From the NCBI RefSeq assembly GCF_900102145.1, contig NZ_FNBC01000002.1:1-64000 (forward strand): a DNA stretch of 64,000 nt, in the 5' to 3' direction. The position numbers and the translations under genes are program-made. A model generated the notes under the pieces. It did not search any database. It saw only the letters and a program-made list of their open reading frames with translations, and was not told the DNA's origin. This stretch comes from Thermus arciformis. Lineage in GTDB: Bacteria; Deinococcota; Deinococci; Deinococcales; Thermaceae. Below are positions 31,509 through 42,800 of the stretch, in pieces. How positions within the stretch are numbered: position 1 is the stretch's first letter; the number at the start of each line of letters is the position of its first letter.

Positions 31509-32771
31509 ATGAGGCACCCTCTGGTCGGCTTTCTCTTGGCCTGGGCCCTTTTCCTCCTGGCCCTGGGCGCCGGGCCTCCCAGCCTTCTCGGCCCTCCCCT
31601 CCTCCTCCTCGGGCGGAGGTTTTACCCGGAGGGCTTCCTTTGGCTCGCCTTCCTCCCGGGCTTCCTCCACGCCCCCCAGGCGGGCTGGCCCCTTCTTTGG
31701 GCCAAGACCTCCTTGGCCCTCTTCCTCTTCGGCCTCTACCTAAGCCGGGAGAAGGGCCTCTGGGCGGCCCTTTGGCTCCTCCCCCTGGCCCTTTACCTGG
31801 AGCCTTGGGGCTTGGGCCTCTTAGGCCTCCTCCACGGGTTCCACCTCCTCGCCCGGGTGGAGGGGGTGGGCTCCTTGGGGCCCCTCCTTCCCCTTCTCCT
31901 CGCCGCCTTGGGGTTTGGGCTCGGCCACCTTTCCCTGCCGGGCCTTCCGGCGCTTTCCCTTTCCGCCCCCGCCCCCACCTTCCGGGCAAGCCCCGGGGAG
32001 GCCGGGGGGCCCGGGGGGGGTGTGGCCTACCTGCCCCCGGAGGGGGGCTTTCCCCTCTGGGTAGGGGTGGTGGACCGCCTCCTGGCCCACGCCCTCCCCC
32101 TCGCCCTGGCCCTCCTCCTGGCCCTGGGCCTTCTCCTTTTGGGTAGGAGAAGGGGCCTCCCCCTCTTCCGCGGCCTCCACCTCCTCCCCCTCCTCCTCGC
32201 CCTACCCCTTCTCCTCGGCCTCTTCTTCCTGCTGGGAAGCCTGGGGGGCGGGGAGGGGGCCGGAGGCCAGGGGGTGGGCCCTCCGCCCTCTTCGCCCCCT
32301 TCCCAGGGCCCCGTGGAGTGGGTACCCGGACCCAGGGCCCTGGGGGAGGTGGGGATCGCCCTGGCCGGGCTTTCCGCCCTCTTTACCCTGGCCCTCCTCC
32401 TCGCCCTCTTGGCCTGGGCCTGGCGGGGGCGGGGAGGCGAGGGCGGGGAGGGCGAGGGGGCGGCCTTCCCCTTCCCCAGGGCTTTCCAGAGGTCCCTCCC
32501 CGCAAGCCGGGTGCGCCGGGCCTACCTGAAGGCCCTCGAGGCCCTCAAGGGGGCCGGGCTCCCTAGGCGCCTTGCCGAAGGCCCCGTGGAGTACGGGAAG
32601 CGGGTGGGGGCGGCCTTCCCCGAGGCCCATCCCCTCCTCGCCCGCCTCACCGCCCTCTACCTCCCCGTGCGCTACGGGGGGAGGGCCGAGGGGGAGGAAG
32701 CGGAGGAGGCGGAGGCCCTCGCCCTGCGTATCCTGGAGCTATGCTCTACGAAAGGGTCCAAAGCGCCCTAA
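31509..32771 (+). CDS. Multi-pass membrane protein with C-terminal DUF4129-like domain
   Basis: A 420-residue protein rich in leucine. It has about eight hydrophobic segments, a proline/glycine-rich loop near 150-185, another near 255-275, and a soluble tail containing AYLKALEALKGAGLPRRLAE and HPLLARLTALYLPVRYGG. This tail resembles the DUF4129 region found in TgpA-type transglutaminase-like membrane proteins. No transglutaminase Cys-His-Asp core is visible, so it is probably the short DUF4129-only version. The gene overlaps moxR by 31 bases. The ATG at 31470 would add 13 residues; I prefer 31509. Confidence 0.75.
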   Translation: MRHPLVGFLLAWALFLLALGAGPPSLLGPPLLLLGRRFYPEGFLWLAFLPGFLHAPQAGWPLLWAKTSLALFLFGLYLSREKGLWAALWLLPLALYLEPWGLGLLGLLHGFHLLARVEGVGSLGPLLPLLLAALGFGLGHLSLPGLPALSLSAPAPTFRASPGEAGGPGGGVAYLPPEGGFPLWVGVVDRLLAHALPLALALLLALGLLLLGRRRGLPLFRGLHLLPLLLALPLLLGLFFLLGSLGGGEGAGGQGVGPPPSSPPSQGPVEWVPGPRALGEVGIALAGLSALFTLALLLALLAWAWRGRGGEGGEGEGAAFPFPRAFQRSLPASRVRRAYLKALEALKGAGLPRRLAEGPVEYGKRVGAAFPEAHPLLARLTALYLPVRYGGRAEGEEAEEAEALALRILELCSTKGSKAP

Positions 32772-33655
32772 GGGGCCGGGTCCTCCTCCGGGAGGAGACC
32801 TTAAGGCTCGCCCTCGCCGCCCTCCTCTCCGGGGGGCACCTCCTCCTGGAGGACGTGCCGGGCACAGGGAAGACCACCTTCGCCAAGGCCCTGGCCCGGG
32901 TCCTGGGCCTCTCCTTCGGCCGGATCCAGATGACCCCGGACCTCCTCCCCCAGGACCTCACCGGGGTCTACCTCTACCGGGAGGGGAGCCTGGTCTGGGA
33001 GCGTGGCCCCATTTTCGCCCAGGTCCTCCTGGTGGACGAGCTGAACCGGGCCACCCCCCGCACCCAGTCGGCCCTCCTGGAGGCCATGGGGGAGGGCCAG
33101 GTGACCCTGGAGGGGAAGACCCACCCCCTCCCCGAGCCCTTCTTCGTCCTGGCCACGCAAAACCCCGTGGAGGAGGAGGGCACCTTTCCCCTCCCCGTGG
33201 CCCAGCGGGACCGCTTCGCCGCGCGGCTCGCCCTGGGCTACCCCGACGAGAAGGCCCTCCTAAAGGCCCTGAGGGGCCAAGACCCCCTGGAGGGCCTGGC
33301 CCCGGTCACGGACGCCGAGGAGGTCCTGGCCCTGAGGCGGGAGGTGCGGCGGGTCCGGGTGGAGGAGGAGCTCACGGACTACCTCCTCGCCCTGGCCCGC
33401 TTCCTCCGAGGGCGGGAGGGGGTGCGGCTTGGCCCCTCGCCCCGGGCGCTCCTCCAGGTGGAGCGCCTGGCCCAGGCCCTGGCCCTCCTGGAGGGACGGG
33501 GCTTCGCCTTACCTGAGGACCTGAAGGCCGCCTTCCGGGCCGCCATCCCCCACCGGCTTTTGCTCGCCCTCGAGGCCGAGCTTTCCGGCCTCACCCCCGA
33601 GGGCCTGGTGGAGGAGGCCCTGGAGGCGGTGCCGGCCCCGGTGGAGGCGGGGTAG
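32741..33655 (+). CDS. MoxR-family AAA+ ATPase
   Basis: A 304-residue chaperone-like ATPase. Walker A is EDVPGTGKTT (about 38-47), Walker B is VLLVDELNRA, and the sensor region LATQNPVEEEGTFPLPVAQRDRF is diagnostic for MoxR. MoxR proteins help assemble or activate protein complexes and travel with DUF58 and DUF4129 genes, as here. The stop is followed immediately by the DUF58 start. Confidence 0.93.
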   Translation: MLYERVQSALRGRVLLREETLRLALAALLSGGHLLLEDVPGTGKTTFAKALARVLGLSFGRIQMTPDLLPQDLTGVYLYREGSLVWERGPIFAQVLLVDELNRATPRTQSALLEAMGEGQVTLEGKTHPLPEPFFVLATQNPVEEEGTFPLPVAQRDRFAARLALGYPDEKALLKALRGQDPLEGLAPVTDAEEVLALRREVRRVRVEEELTDYLLALARFLRGREGVRLGPSPRALLQVERLAQALALLEGRGFALPEDLKAAFRAAIPHRLLLALEAELSGLTPEGLVEEALEAVPAPVEAG

Positions 33656-34726
33656 ATGGGCGCCCTCGCCCTCCTCCTTCTCCTCGCCCTGGTCTTGGCC
33701 CCCCGCTGGCTTCGGGCGAAGGCCAAGGCCCACGGGTTCCCCCCGGGCTTTCCCGGGAGCGTGGGGGAGGGCCGGGTGGAGGTGGAGGTCCAGGCCCCCC
33801 TCCCCGTCCTCCTCCAGGTGGAGGTGGGGGGTTCGGCGGCCCTGGGCCTCGCCCCCAGGAAGGCCCTGGCCCTCGCCTGGGGGAGGGCGAGGCTTCGCCT
33901 TCCCCTCCCCTACCGCTACCGCCGCCGGGGGGCGCACGCCCTGCCCGCCCTCCAGCTCCGGGCGCGGGGGGTCCTCGGCCTCGGGGAGAGGCGGCTCGCC
34001 CTTCCTTTGGGGGAGGCCCTGGTCTACCCCGCCCTAAGGCCCCTTCTCCCCCTCCTCCCCGCCCCCGCCTTCTTCCTGGAGGGGAGGCGGGCCCCCTGGG
34101 GGCTCCAAGACCCCCTGGAGGCGGTGGGCCTCCGTCCCTACCGCCCCGGGGACCCCTTGAGGCGCCTCGCCCGCAAGGCGAGCCTCCGCCTGGGGCGCCC
34201 CGTGGTGCGGGAGGTGGAAAGGAGGCTGGAAGGCGGCCTCTTCCTCCACGTGGACGCGCAAAGCCTCCACCCGAGCTACCTGGACCACGCGGCAAGCCTC
34301 GCCCTAGGGCTCCTCCTCGAGGCGGAAAGGCGGGGGGAGCGGTACGGGCTTTCCGCCGGGGCGGTCCTGCCCCTGGGCCGGGGGAAGGCCCACCTGAGGC
34401 GGGCCTTAGAGCTTCTCGCCCGCCTCGCTCCAAACCCTGCGCCCCTCCTCCCGCCCCCGGCCCCCTGGGGGAGCACCTACGTGCTCCTGACCCAGGCGGC
34501 GGAGGAGGCCTTCCTAGAGGCGGCGCTTAGGGGAGCGCGCCGCGCCCGGGAGGGGCTTTTGGTCCTCCTCCCCGAGGGCTACTTCCTCTTCCCCGGGGAG
34601 AAGGGTAGGCCCGTCCACGGCAAGCCCCCCGGCCTGGAAAGGGCCCTCCGCTACCGGGCCCTCCTTTTGGCCCACGGGGTCCGGCTCCTGGTGGTACGGG
34701 GGCACGAGCCCTTTAGGGGAAAATAG
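33656..34726 (+). CDS. DUF58-domain protein
   Basis: A 356-residue protein with an N-terminal hydrophobic segment and the DUF58 signature YRPGDPLRRLARKASLRLGR near 160-180, followed by a von-Willebrand-A-like region. DUF58 proteins are usual partners of MoxR ATPases. Together with the upstream genes this forms a three-gene unit with no gaps. The role in the envelope is inferred. Confidence 0.88.
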   Translation: MGALALLLLLALVLAPRWLRAKAKAHGFPPGFPGSVGEGRVEVEVQAPLPVLLQVEVGGSAALGLAPRKALALAWGRARLRLPLPYRYRRRGAHALPALQLRARGVLGLGERRLALPLGEALVYPALRPLLPLLPAPAFFLEGRRAPWGLQDPLEAVGLRPYRPGDPLRRLARKASLRLGRPVVREVERRLEGGLFLHVDAQSLHPSYLDHAASLALGLLLEAERRGERYGLSAGAVLPLGRGKAHLRRALELLARLAPNPAPLLPPPAPWGSTYVLLTQAAEEAFLEAALRGARRAREGLLVLLPEGYFLFPGEKGRPVHGKPPGLERALRYRALLLAHGVRLLVVRGHEPFRGK

Positions 34727-34730
34727 GGGC

Positions 34731-36977
34731 ATGGGCTACGTCCCGCCCCCCACCCCCCAGCACGGCCTCGAGGAGGGCCCCGTCCTCCTCAAGGACGGGC
34801 GCACCGCCCTCCTCCGCAGGGCCTCCAAAAAGGACCTTCCCCTTTTCGTAGAGTTCCTGAGGCGCCTTTCCCCCACCTCCTTGCGCCTGCGCTTCTTCTC
34901 CCCCATCTCCCCGGAGAAGGCCGCCGAGCTCCTCCTCTCGGCCAAGCCCGAGGAGGAGAAGGTGACCCTGGTGGTCCTCCTGGGGGAGCCCCCCAGGATC
35001 GTGGCCACGGGGGAGTACGTCCGGGTCAAGGGGGAGGACACCGCGGAGGTGGCCTTCCTGGTGGACGACGCCTTCCAGGGGAAGGGGCTCGGCACCCTCC
35101 TTCTGGAAAGGCTCGCCCTCATCGCCGCCAAGCGCGGGGTGCGCCGCTTCCAGGCCTTCGTCCTGGCGGAGAATAAGCAGATGCTCAGCGTCTTCCAGGA
35201 AAGCGGCTTCCGGGTGCGGGCCCACCGGGAGGGCGGGGAGGTGGAGGTGGAGTTTGAGATCCTCATGGAGGAGGAGGCCGCTCGGCGGTTTGAGTGGCGG
35301 GAGAAGGTCTCCACCCTGGCAAGCCTCCACCCCTTCTTCTTCCCCCGGGGGGTGGCGGTGGTGGGGGCGAGCCGCGACCCGGAGAGCATCGGCTACCGCG
35401 TCCTGGAAAACCTCATCTTCGGCCGCTTCCAGGGGCCCGTGTACCCGGTGAACGAGGCCATCGGGAAGGAGGGGAAGACCGTGGGGCCCCTCCTCGCCTA
35501 CCCCAGCCTGGAGAGCATCCCGGGGCCGGTGGACCTGGCGGTGATCGCCGTGCCCAAGGGGCGGGTCCCGGAGGCCCTGGAGGCCGCGGGGCGCCGGGGG
35601 GTGCGGGGGGCCATCGTCCTCACCACGGGCTTCTCCCCGGAGGAGGCCCAGGCCCTGGCGGACAAGGCCAGGCGCCTGGGGATGCGCCTTCTGGGCCCGG
35701 GCTCCTTGGGCCTCGTCCACACCCACCCGGAGGTGCGCCTGGCGGCGGGCCTCGCCCCCCTGCCCAAGGGGGGCCCTCTCGCCATCTCCAGCCAGTCGGG
35801 CACCCTGGGCCGGGCGGTGATGGCCTACGCGGAGAGCATGGGGCTTGGGGTCTCCGCCTTCGCCTCCTTGGGGGCCAAGGCCGACCTCTCCTCCAACGAC
35901 CTCCTGCAGTTCTGGGAGGAGGACGAGCGCACGGGGGTCATCCTCCTCTACCTGGAAAGCTTCGGCAACCCAAGGCGCTTCTCCCGCCTGGCCCGGAGGG
36001 TGGGCAAGCGGAAGCCCATCCTGGCCGTCCACCCCTCCCGCGACCCCCTGGTGCGGGCCCTCTTCGCCCAGGCGGGGGTGGTGCGGGCCAACAGCCTCGA
36101 GGAGGCCTTTGACGTGGCGGCCCTCCTCGCCCTGGGCCGCCTTCCCGAAAACGGGCGGGTGCGCCTCGTCTCCAACGCCTCGGGCCCCTCCAACCTGGCC
36201 CTGGAGGCCCTGAGGGAAGGGGGGCTGGAGGTGGAGCACGTGGACCTGGGCTCGGAGGCCCGGGAAGAGGACTTCCAGAAGGCCCTGGAGGAGGCCCTTC
36301 ACTCGGAAGCGGGAAGCGTCTTCCTCCTCTTCGTGCCCATGGGCTTCGCCCGGGAGGAGGCGCTTAGGCGCCTTGTGGAAGAGGCCAGGACGGAAAAGCT
36401 CCTCCTGGCCTGCTTCATGGGCCAAGAAGGCCCCAGGGCCAGGGTCCTCGGCCAGGCGGTCCTCTACCGCTTCCCCGAGTCGGCGGCCATCGCCTTGGGC
36501 CGGGCCTGGGGCTACAAGAGGTGGCGGGAAGAGCCCCTCTTCTTCCCCGACTTCCCCGACCTCAGGCTGGAGGAGGCGAGGAGGCTTTTGGAGGGGAAAA
36601 AGGCCCTGGAGCCCGAAGAGGCCGAGGCCCTCCTCCGGGCCTTCGGCCTCTCCTTGGGAGGGGAAGGGGGCCTCCACCTCAAGCTCCACGCCGCCCCCCA
36701 CCCCCTCTTCGGCCCCGTCCTCTCCCTCCTCCTCCCCACCCCTTTGGGGGACCAGCCCCTGGGCCTCCGCCTCACCCCCTTGACCGAGGGGGACGCCCGG
36801 GAGCTCCTTAAGCCTTTGGAGGGGCACGGGGACCTCGAGGCCTACAAGGAGCTCGTCCTCCGGGTCTCCCGGCTTTTGGAGGAGTTCCCCCAGGTGGAAG
36901 CCCTGGAGCTTGAGCTCATGGGTCCGAGGATCGCCCGCCACCGGGTGGTCCTGGCGGAGGGGGCATGGAGATCCTGA
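34731..36977 (+). CDS. GNAT acetyltransferase fused to acyl-CoA synthetase (NDP-forming)-like domains
   Basis: A 748-residue protein. Residues about 20-185 form a GNAT domain with VDDAFQGKGLGTLLLERL as the acetyl-CoA loop. Residues about 200-490 are CoA-binding and ligase-CoA domains (FFPRGVAVVGASRDPESIGY, YPVNEAI, AISSQSGTLGRAVMAYAE). The C-terminal 170 residues keep only part of an ATP-grasp domain. The fusion resembles Pat-type protein acetyltransferases that acetylate acyl-CoA synthetases, but in Salmonella Pat the GNAT domain is C-terminal. The position expected for the phospho-histidine is not obvious. It is followed by and overlaps the methyltransferase gene by 13 bases. Confidence 0.85.
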   Translation: MGYVPPPTPQHGLEEGPVLLKDGRTALLRRASKKDLPLFVEFLRRLSPTSLRLRFFSPISPEKAAELLLSAKPEEEKVTLVVLLGEPPRIVATGEYVRVKGEDTAEVAFLVDDAFQGKGLGTLLLERLALIAAKRGVRRFQAFVLAENKQMLSVFQESGFRVRAHREGGEVEVEFEILMEEEAARRFEWREKVSTLASLHPFFFPRGVAVVGASRDPESIGYRVLENLIFGRFQGPVYPVNEAIGKEGKTVGPLLAYPSLESIPGPVDLAVIAVPKGRVPEALEAAGRRGVRGAIVLTTGFSPEEAQALADKARRLGMRLLGPGSLGLVHTHPEVRLAAGLAPLPKGGPLAISSQSGTLGRAVMAYAESMGLGVSAFASLGAKADLSSNDLLQFWEEDERTGVILLYLESFGNPRRFSRLARRVGKRKPILAVHPSRDPLVRALFAQAGVVRANSLEEAFDVAALLALGRLPENGRVRLVSNASGPSNLALEALREGGLEVEHVDLGSEAREEDFQKALEEALHSEAGSVFLLFVPMGFAREEALRRLVEEARTEKLLLACFMGQEGPRARVLGQAVLYRFPESAAIALGRAWGYKRWREEPLFFPDFPDLRLEEARRLLEGKKALEPEEAEALLRAFGLSLGGEGGLHLKLHAAPHPLFGPVLSLLLPTPLGDQPLGLRLTPLTEGDARELLKPLEGHGDLEAYKELVLRVSRLLEEFPQVEALELELMGPRIARHRVVLAEGAWRS

Positions 36978-37729
36978 GCCCCAAGAACCCCCGGGTGAAG
37001 GCCTGGGCGGCCCTGAAGGAGCGCAAGGAGCGGGAACGGACGGGCCTTTTCCTGGTGGAGGGAAGGCGGGAGGTGGAAAGGGCCCTAGGGGCCGGGCTTG
37101 AGCCCGTGGCCCTCCTCCTCGGGCCCAAGGCGGGCCCAGAGGTGCCCCCGGCGAAGGCCGAGGTGGTGCGCCTGGGGGAGGCGGCCTTGGCGCGGGTCTC
37201 CTCCCGGGAGCACCCGGCCCAGGTCCTGGGGGTCTTCCGCATCCCCAAAAGGGACCTCTCCCAGGTGAGGCTTCCCCCCCATCCCCTGGTCCTCGTCCTC
37301 CTGGGGGTGGAAAAGCCCGGGAACCTGGGGGCCGTCCTGCGGGCGGCGGACGGGGCCGGGGCGGACCTCGTCCTGGTGGCCGAGGGGGTGGACCTCTATA
37401 GCCCCCAGGTCATCCGCAACTCCACGGGGGCCCTCTTCTCCCTTCCCGTCTACCCCGTCTCCCAGGAGGAGGCGGCCCGCTTCCTGGAGGAAAGGGGCCT
37501 TTTCCTGGTGGCCGCCACCCCGGAAGGGGAACGGGTCTACTGGGAAGAGGACTACCGGAAGGGGGTGGCCTTCCTCCTGGGGACGGAGGACGAGGGGCTT
37601 CCCGAGGCCTGGAAGCGCCGGGCCCAGGCGCGGGTGCGGATCCCCATGCGGGGAGTGGCGGACAGCCTCAACGTGGCGGTGAGCGCCGCCCTCCTCCTCT
37701 ACGAGGCCCTGCGCCAGCGGTCCTTATAA
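36965..37729 (+). CDS. SpoU/TrmH-family RNA 2'-O-ribose methyltransferase
   Basis: A 254-residue SPOUT methyltransferase. It has an N-terminal substrate-binding domain (residues 1-95, with [13 protein letters not shown]) and a knotted catalytic domain with [18 protein letters not shown] (motif 1), [11 protein letters not shown] and [10 protein letters not shown] (motif 2) and [20 protein letters not shown] (motif 3). The layout resembles TsnR/RlmB-like enzymes acting on rRNA. The precise target is not predictable. Its translation is probably coupled to the upstream gene. Confidence 0.9.
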   Translation: MEILSPKNPRVKAWAALKERKERERTGLFLVEGRREVERALGAGLEPVALLLGPKAGPEVPPAKAEVVRLGEAALARVSSREHPAQVLGVFRIPKRDLSQVRLPPHPLVLVLLGVEKPGNLGAVLRAADGAGADLVLVAEGVDLYSPQVIRNSTGALFSLPVYPVSQEEAARFLEERGLFLVAATPEGERVYWEEDYRKGVAFLLGTEDEGLPEAWKRRAQARVRIPMRGVADSLNVAVSAALLLYEALRQRSL

Positions 37730-37746
37730 GGGTCCCCTCAACCCCC

Positions 37747-37775
37747 TTGACAGAAGCCCGGCGGGGCCAGATAAT
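37747..37775 (+). promoter_or_regulatory. Promoter of groES-groEL
   Basis: A perfect TTGACA (37747-37752), a 17-base spacer and GATAAT (37770-37775) form a strong housekeeping-type promoter 52 bases before groES. Confidence 0.8.
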
Positions 37776-37784
37776 AAGCCTCGG

Positions 37785-37813
37785 TTTGACACTCTCGCCC
37801 TTTGAGCGTCAAA
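37785..37813 (+). promoter_or_regulatory. CIRCE-like inverted repeat upstream of groES
   Basis: TTTGACACTC, nine bases, then GAGCGTCAAA: 10-base arms with one mismatch. The 9-base gap and the CACTC/GAG core match the layout of CIRCE, the HrcA operator (TTAGCACTC-N9-GAGTGCTAA), but the outer bases differ. It lies at the expected transcription start and suggests heat-shock repression. Confidence 0.6.
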
Positions 37814-37826
37814 GGAGGGAGTGGCT

Positions 37827-38132
37827 ATGGCTGCGGAGGTGAAGACGGTGATCAAGCCCCTAGGCGACCGGGTCGTGGTGAAGCGGATTGAGGAGGAGCC
37901 CAAGACCAAAGGCGGCATCGTGCTCCCCGACACCGCCAAGGAGAAGCCCCAGAAGGGCAAGGTGATCGCGGTGGGCACGGGCCGCGTCTTGGAGAACGGC
38001 CAGAAGGTGCCCCTCGAGGTCAAGGAGGGGGACATCGTGGTCTTCGCCAAGTACGGCGGCACCGAGATTGAGATTGACGGCGAGGAGTACGTGATCCTCT
38101 CCGAGCGCGACCTGCTCGCAGTCCTGCAGTAA
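37827..38132 (+). CDS. groES: Co-chaperonin GroES
   Basis: The 101-residue lid of the GroEL chaperonin. It begins [19 protein letters not shown], includes the mobile loop region [20 protein letters not shown] and ends [15 protein letters not shown] lies eight bases before ATG 37827. A GTG six bases upstream is in frame but less likely. It is followed by groEL after 12 bases. Confidence 0.97.
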   Translation: MAAEVKTVIKPLGDRVVVKRIEEEPKTKGGIVLPDTAKEKPQKGKVIAVGTGRVLENGQKVPLEVKEGDIVVFAKYGGTEIEIDGEEYVILSERDLLAVLQ

Positions 38133-39776
<1,644 letters not shown>

Positions 39777-39790
39777 CCTAAGGTGGCCTT

Positions 39791-39820
39791 GGGGGCAGGG
39801 CCTTTAGCCCTGCCCCCTTT
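39791..39820 (+). terminator. Rho-independent terminator of groESL
   Basis: A perfect 11-bp stem, GGGGGCAGGGC with GCCCTGCCCCC and loop CTTTA, followed by TTTCCTT. It stops groESL transcription before the facing dnaE end. Confidence 0.88.
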
Positions 39821-39845
39821 CCTTAGCCCCCAGCCTGGGGTGGCG

Positions 39846-42800
39846 TTAAAAGGGCACCGCCTCCTCCTTGCTCCCGTTCCCCCCGTTCGCCTGCAGGAAG
39901 ACCTCCCGGTCGGGCACCAAGTAGGCCCGGAAGCCCTCGGCCTCGAGGGCCCCCAAGGCCTCCTCCCCCACCCGGGCCTCCCGCAGGGAGAAGAGGGCCT
40001 CCCCAAAGGGCCCCTGGACCCGGACGTAGAGGGGAAGGGGCCCAGGGTGCTCGTCCAGGAGGCTCTTGAGGAGGGCCACCCCCTTCTCGTCCAAAAGGGC
40101 GTGGTCCACCTCCACCTCCAGGGCCTTGGCGGCCTCCGCCACCTCCTCGTGGGTCCAGGCCGCCTGGGCGATGACCCTAAGCCCCCCCTCCTCCCGCTCC
40201 ACCTCCGCCAGGACCAGAAGGGGGGTGTCCTCCTTGAGCTTGGGGGAAACCCCCTCGTAGGCCCGGCCGAAGACCACCACCTCCAAAGCCCCGGTCTCGT
40301 CGGAGAGGGTGAAGCGGGCCATCATGCCCCCGGAGCGGGTGGGCTTGCGCACCACGTCCTCCACCATGCCCGCGAGGAGCACCCTGGACCTCGGAGGAAG
40401 GCCCCGGACGAACTCGGGAAGCTCCTCCAGGGTGCAGCTCGCCGCCTCCCTGAGGCCCGGGTAGCGGAGCACGGGGTGGCCGGAGACGTAGATCCCCAGG
40501 GCCTCCTTCTCGTAGCGGAGCCGGGTGATCTCGTCCAGGGGAGGCGCCTCCTGGAGGGGCGGCTCCTCCACCTCGGCGAAAAGCCCCCACATCCCCGAGC
40601 GCTCCCGCTCCCTAACCCCCGCGGCCCAGCGGAGGAGGGGGTCTAAGGAGGCGAGGAGGCGGGCCCGGTCCCCGAAGGCGTCCATGGCCCCCGCCTTGAT
40701 GAGGGACTCCAGGGTGCGCTTGTTCACCACCTTCTCGTCCAGGCGCTTGAGGAAGTCCCCCAGGCTCTTGAAGGGCCCGCCCCGCTCCCTTTCCTTCAGG
40801 ATGGCCTCCGCCGCGGCCTCCCCCACGTTTTTCACCGCCGAGAGCCCAAAGAGGATCTCCTCCCCCACCACCTTGAAGTCAAAGCCCGAGCGGTTGATGT
40901 CCGGGGGAAGGACCTCTATGCCCATGGCCCGGGCGTCGCGGATGTACTCGGCCACCTTGTCGGAGTCGTGCCGCTCCACGGAGAGGAGGGCGGCCATGAA
41001 CTCCACGGGGTAGTGGGCCTTCACGTAGGCGGTCTGGTAGGAGAGGAGGCTGTAGGCGGCGGCGTGGGAGTTGTGGACGATGACGTCCTCGGCCACGAAG
41101 GTGTGGGTGCCCTCCACCGTGAGGTCAAAGACCTCCTCCTCCCCCAAGGGCTCCACCGCCTCCACCCGGTCCCAATACACCTCGGCCTCGGCCAGGCGGA
41201 GAAGGGCTAAGTACCCCGCTCTGGCTTGCGCCAGAGCGGGGGCCCCAAAAGAGCCTTCGCAAAGCCCTACCCCGGGCGTCCCATGTGGCGAAATCAAGGT
41301 GCGGGCACTTAGGCTCCCCGTGAGGGCGGCAAGCCGCCCCACCGTGGCCCGGGAAAGCCCCCGCCGCCCCCTGCCGGGGCGCAAGCCCGCTTCCCGGAGA
41401 AGGGCCGCCGCCTGCCCTTGGGCCACCGCCTCCCTCACCTCCTCCAGGAAGGCGAGGGGGAGGACATCTTTGGTACTCTGGCCCGCCTCTCCCCAGGAGG
41501 CGAGGAGGGCCTCGAGGTCTTGCCGCCGCTTGCCCACAAGGTAGGGGCCCACGGTTTCGGCGAAGCGGCGGGCCGCCTCCAGCCCCCCCAGGAGGTACAC
41601 CGCATACCCCTTGTACCCACCGGAAAAGCGCTTTTCCACCAGGCGGGACTGGAGCCCCAGGCGCAGGAGGAGGTGCTGCACCCCTGAGGCGAGCTCCTTG
41701 GAGGCGGTGGCGTAGTGGATGAGCCTCCCCTTCGGGTCCACCCCGCCATCCCCGGTCCAAAGCCGCCCCAAAAAGCGGGCCACCTCCTCGGGAGGTAGGC
41801 CGAAGACCGCCTCGGGAAGGCGCTTCGTCTTCGCGTCAAGCCCGAGAAGCCCCATCCGCCTCAGGAAGGCCACCGCGCCCGCCTCTTGCCTCCGGTCCAT
41901 GCGGCCCACGTAAACGTGGGCCACCCCCCGGCGCCAGACCACCCGGGTGCGGGTGTTGGGGAAGGCCCGCAAAGCCTCCTCCATGGCGGCGAGCTCCTCC
42001 TCCGAGGAGGTGTAGAGGTAGAAGCCGGAGGGGTGGCGGAGGTTCCCCTCGGCCAGGGCGAAGCCCAAAAGGTCCAGCTCGTGGGCCTCGAGGTGGGCCG
42101 AAGGCCGGTAGGGCAGGTGGCGGGGCAGGGCCACGTAGTCCCCCGGGGCCAAGGCCCCCAGGGGCCGCCACCCTCGAGGGGTGTAGACCGGGTGGTTGGC
42201 CGTGGCCTCCAAGACCCTACCCGTGGCGGTGCGGAGGGCGTAGACCTGGGCCTTTCCGCTTGGAAAGGCCGCCACCACGGGCCGCGGCACCAGGCGGAGG
42301 CGGGCCTCGTCCAGGGAAACCACCCAGACCTCCTCCACCTCGCCCCGGACGATCTCCCCCACGCGCACCACCCTCCCGGTGCGCCAGTCCACCACCCGGG
42401 CCCGGGCGGGGAGGCACTTGTTGAAGCCATAGTTGGCGAAGGCCTCCAGCATGTCAAAGAGGCGGTTCGCCTCCTCCTCGGGCACGCCCCTTTCCTTGGC
42501 CCCCCGGACGAAGCGCTCCCGGTGTTTCTGCATTTCTTCCACCCGCTTCTTCCCCATGGCCCGCCTGAGCAGGTCCGCCTCGCCCAGGGAGTACCCCGCC
42601 ACCTGGGAGGCAATCTGCATGATCTGCTCCTGGTAGACGGGGATGCCGTAGGTCTCGTCCAGGATGGGCTTTAGGTACTTCTCGGCGTGGGGAAACTCGC
42701 TGTAGCTCACGGGCTCCTGCCCGTGGTGGCGGCGGATGTAGGTGGGGATGTGCTCCATGGGCCCGGGGCGGTAGAGGGAGACCAGGGCGATGATGTCCTC

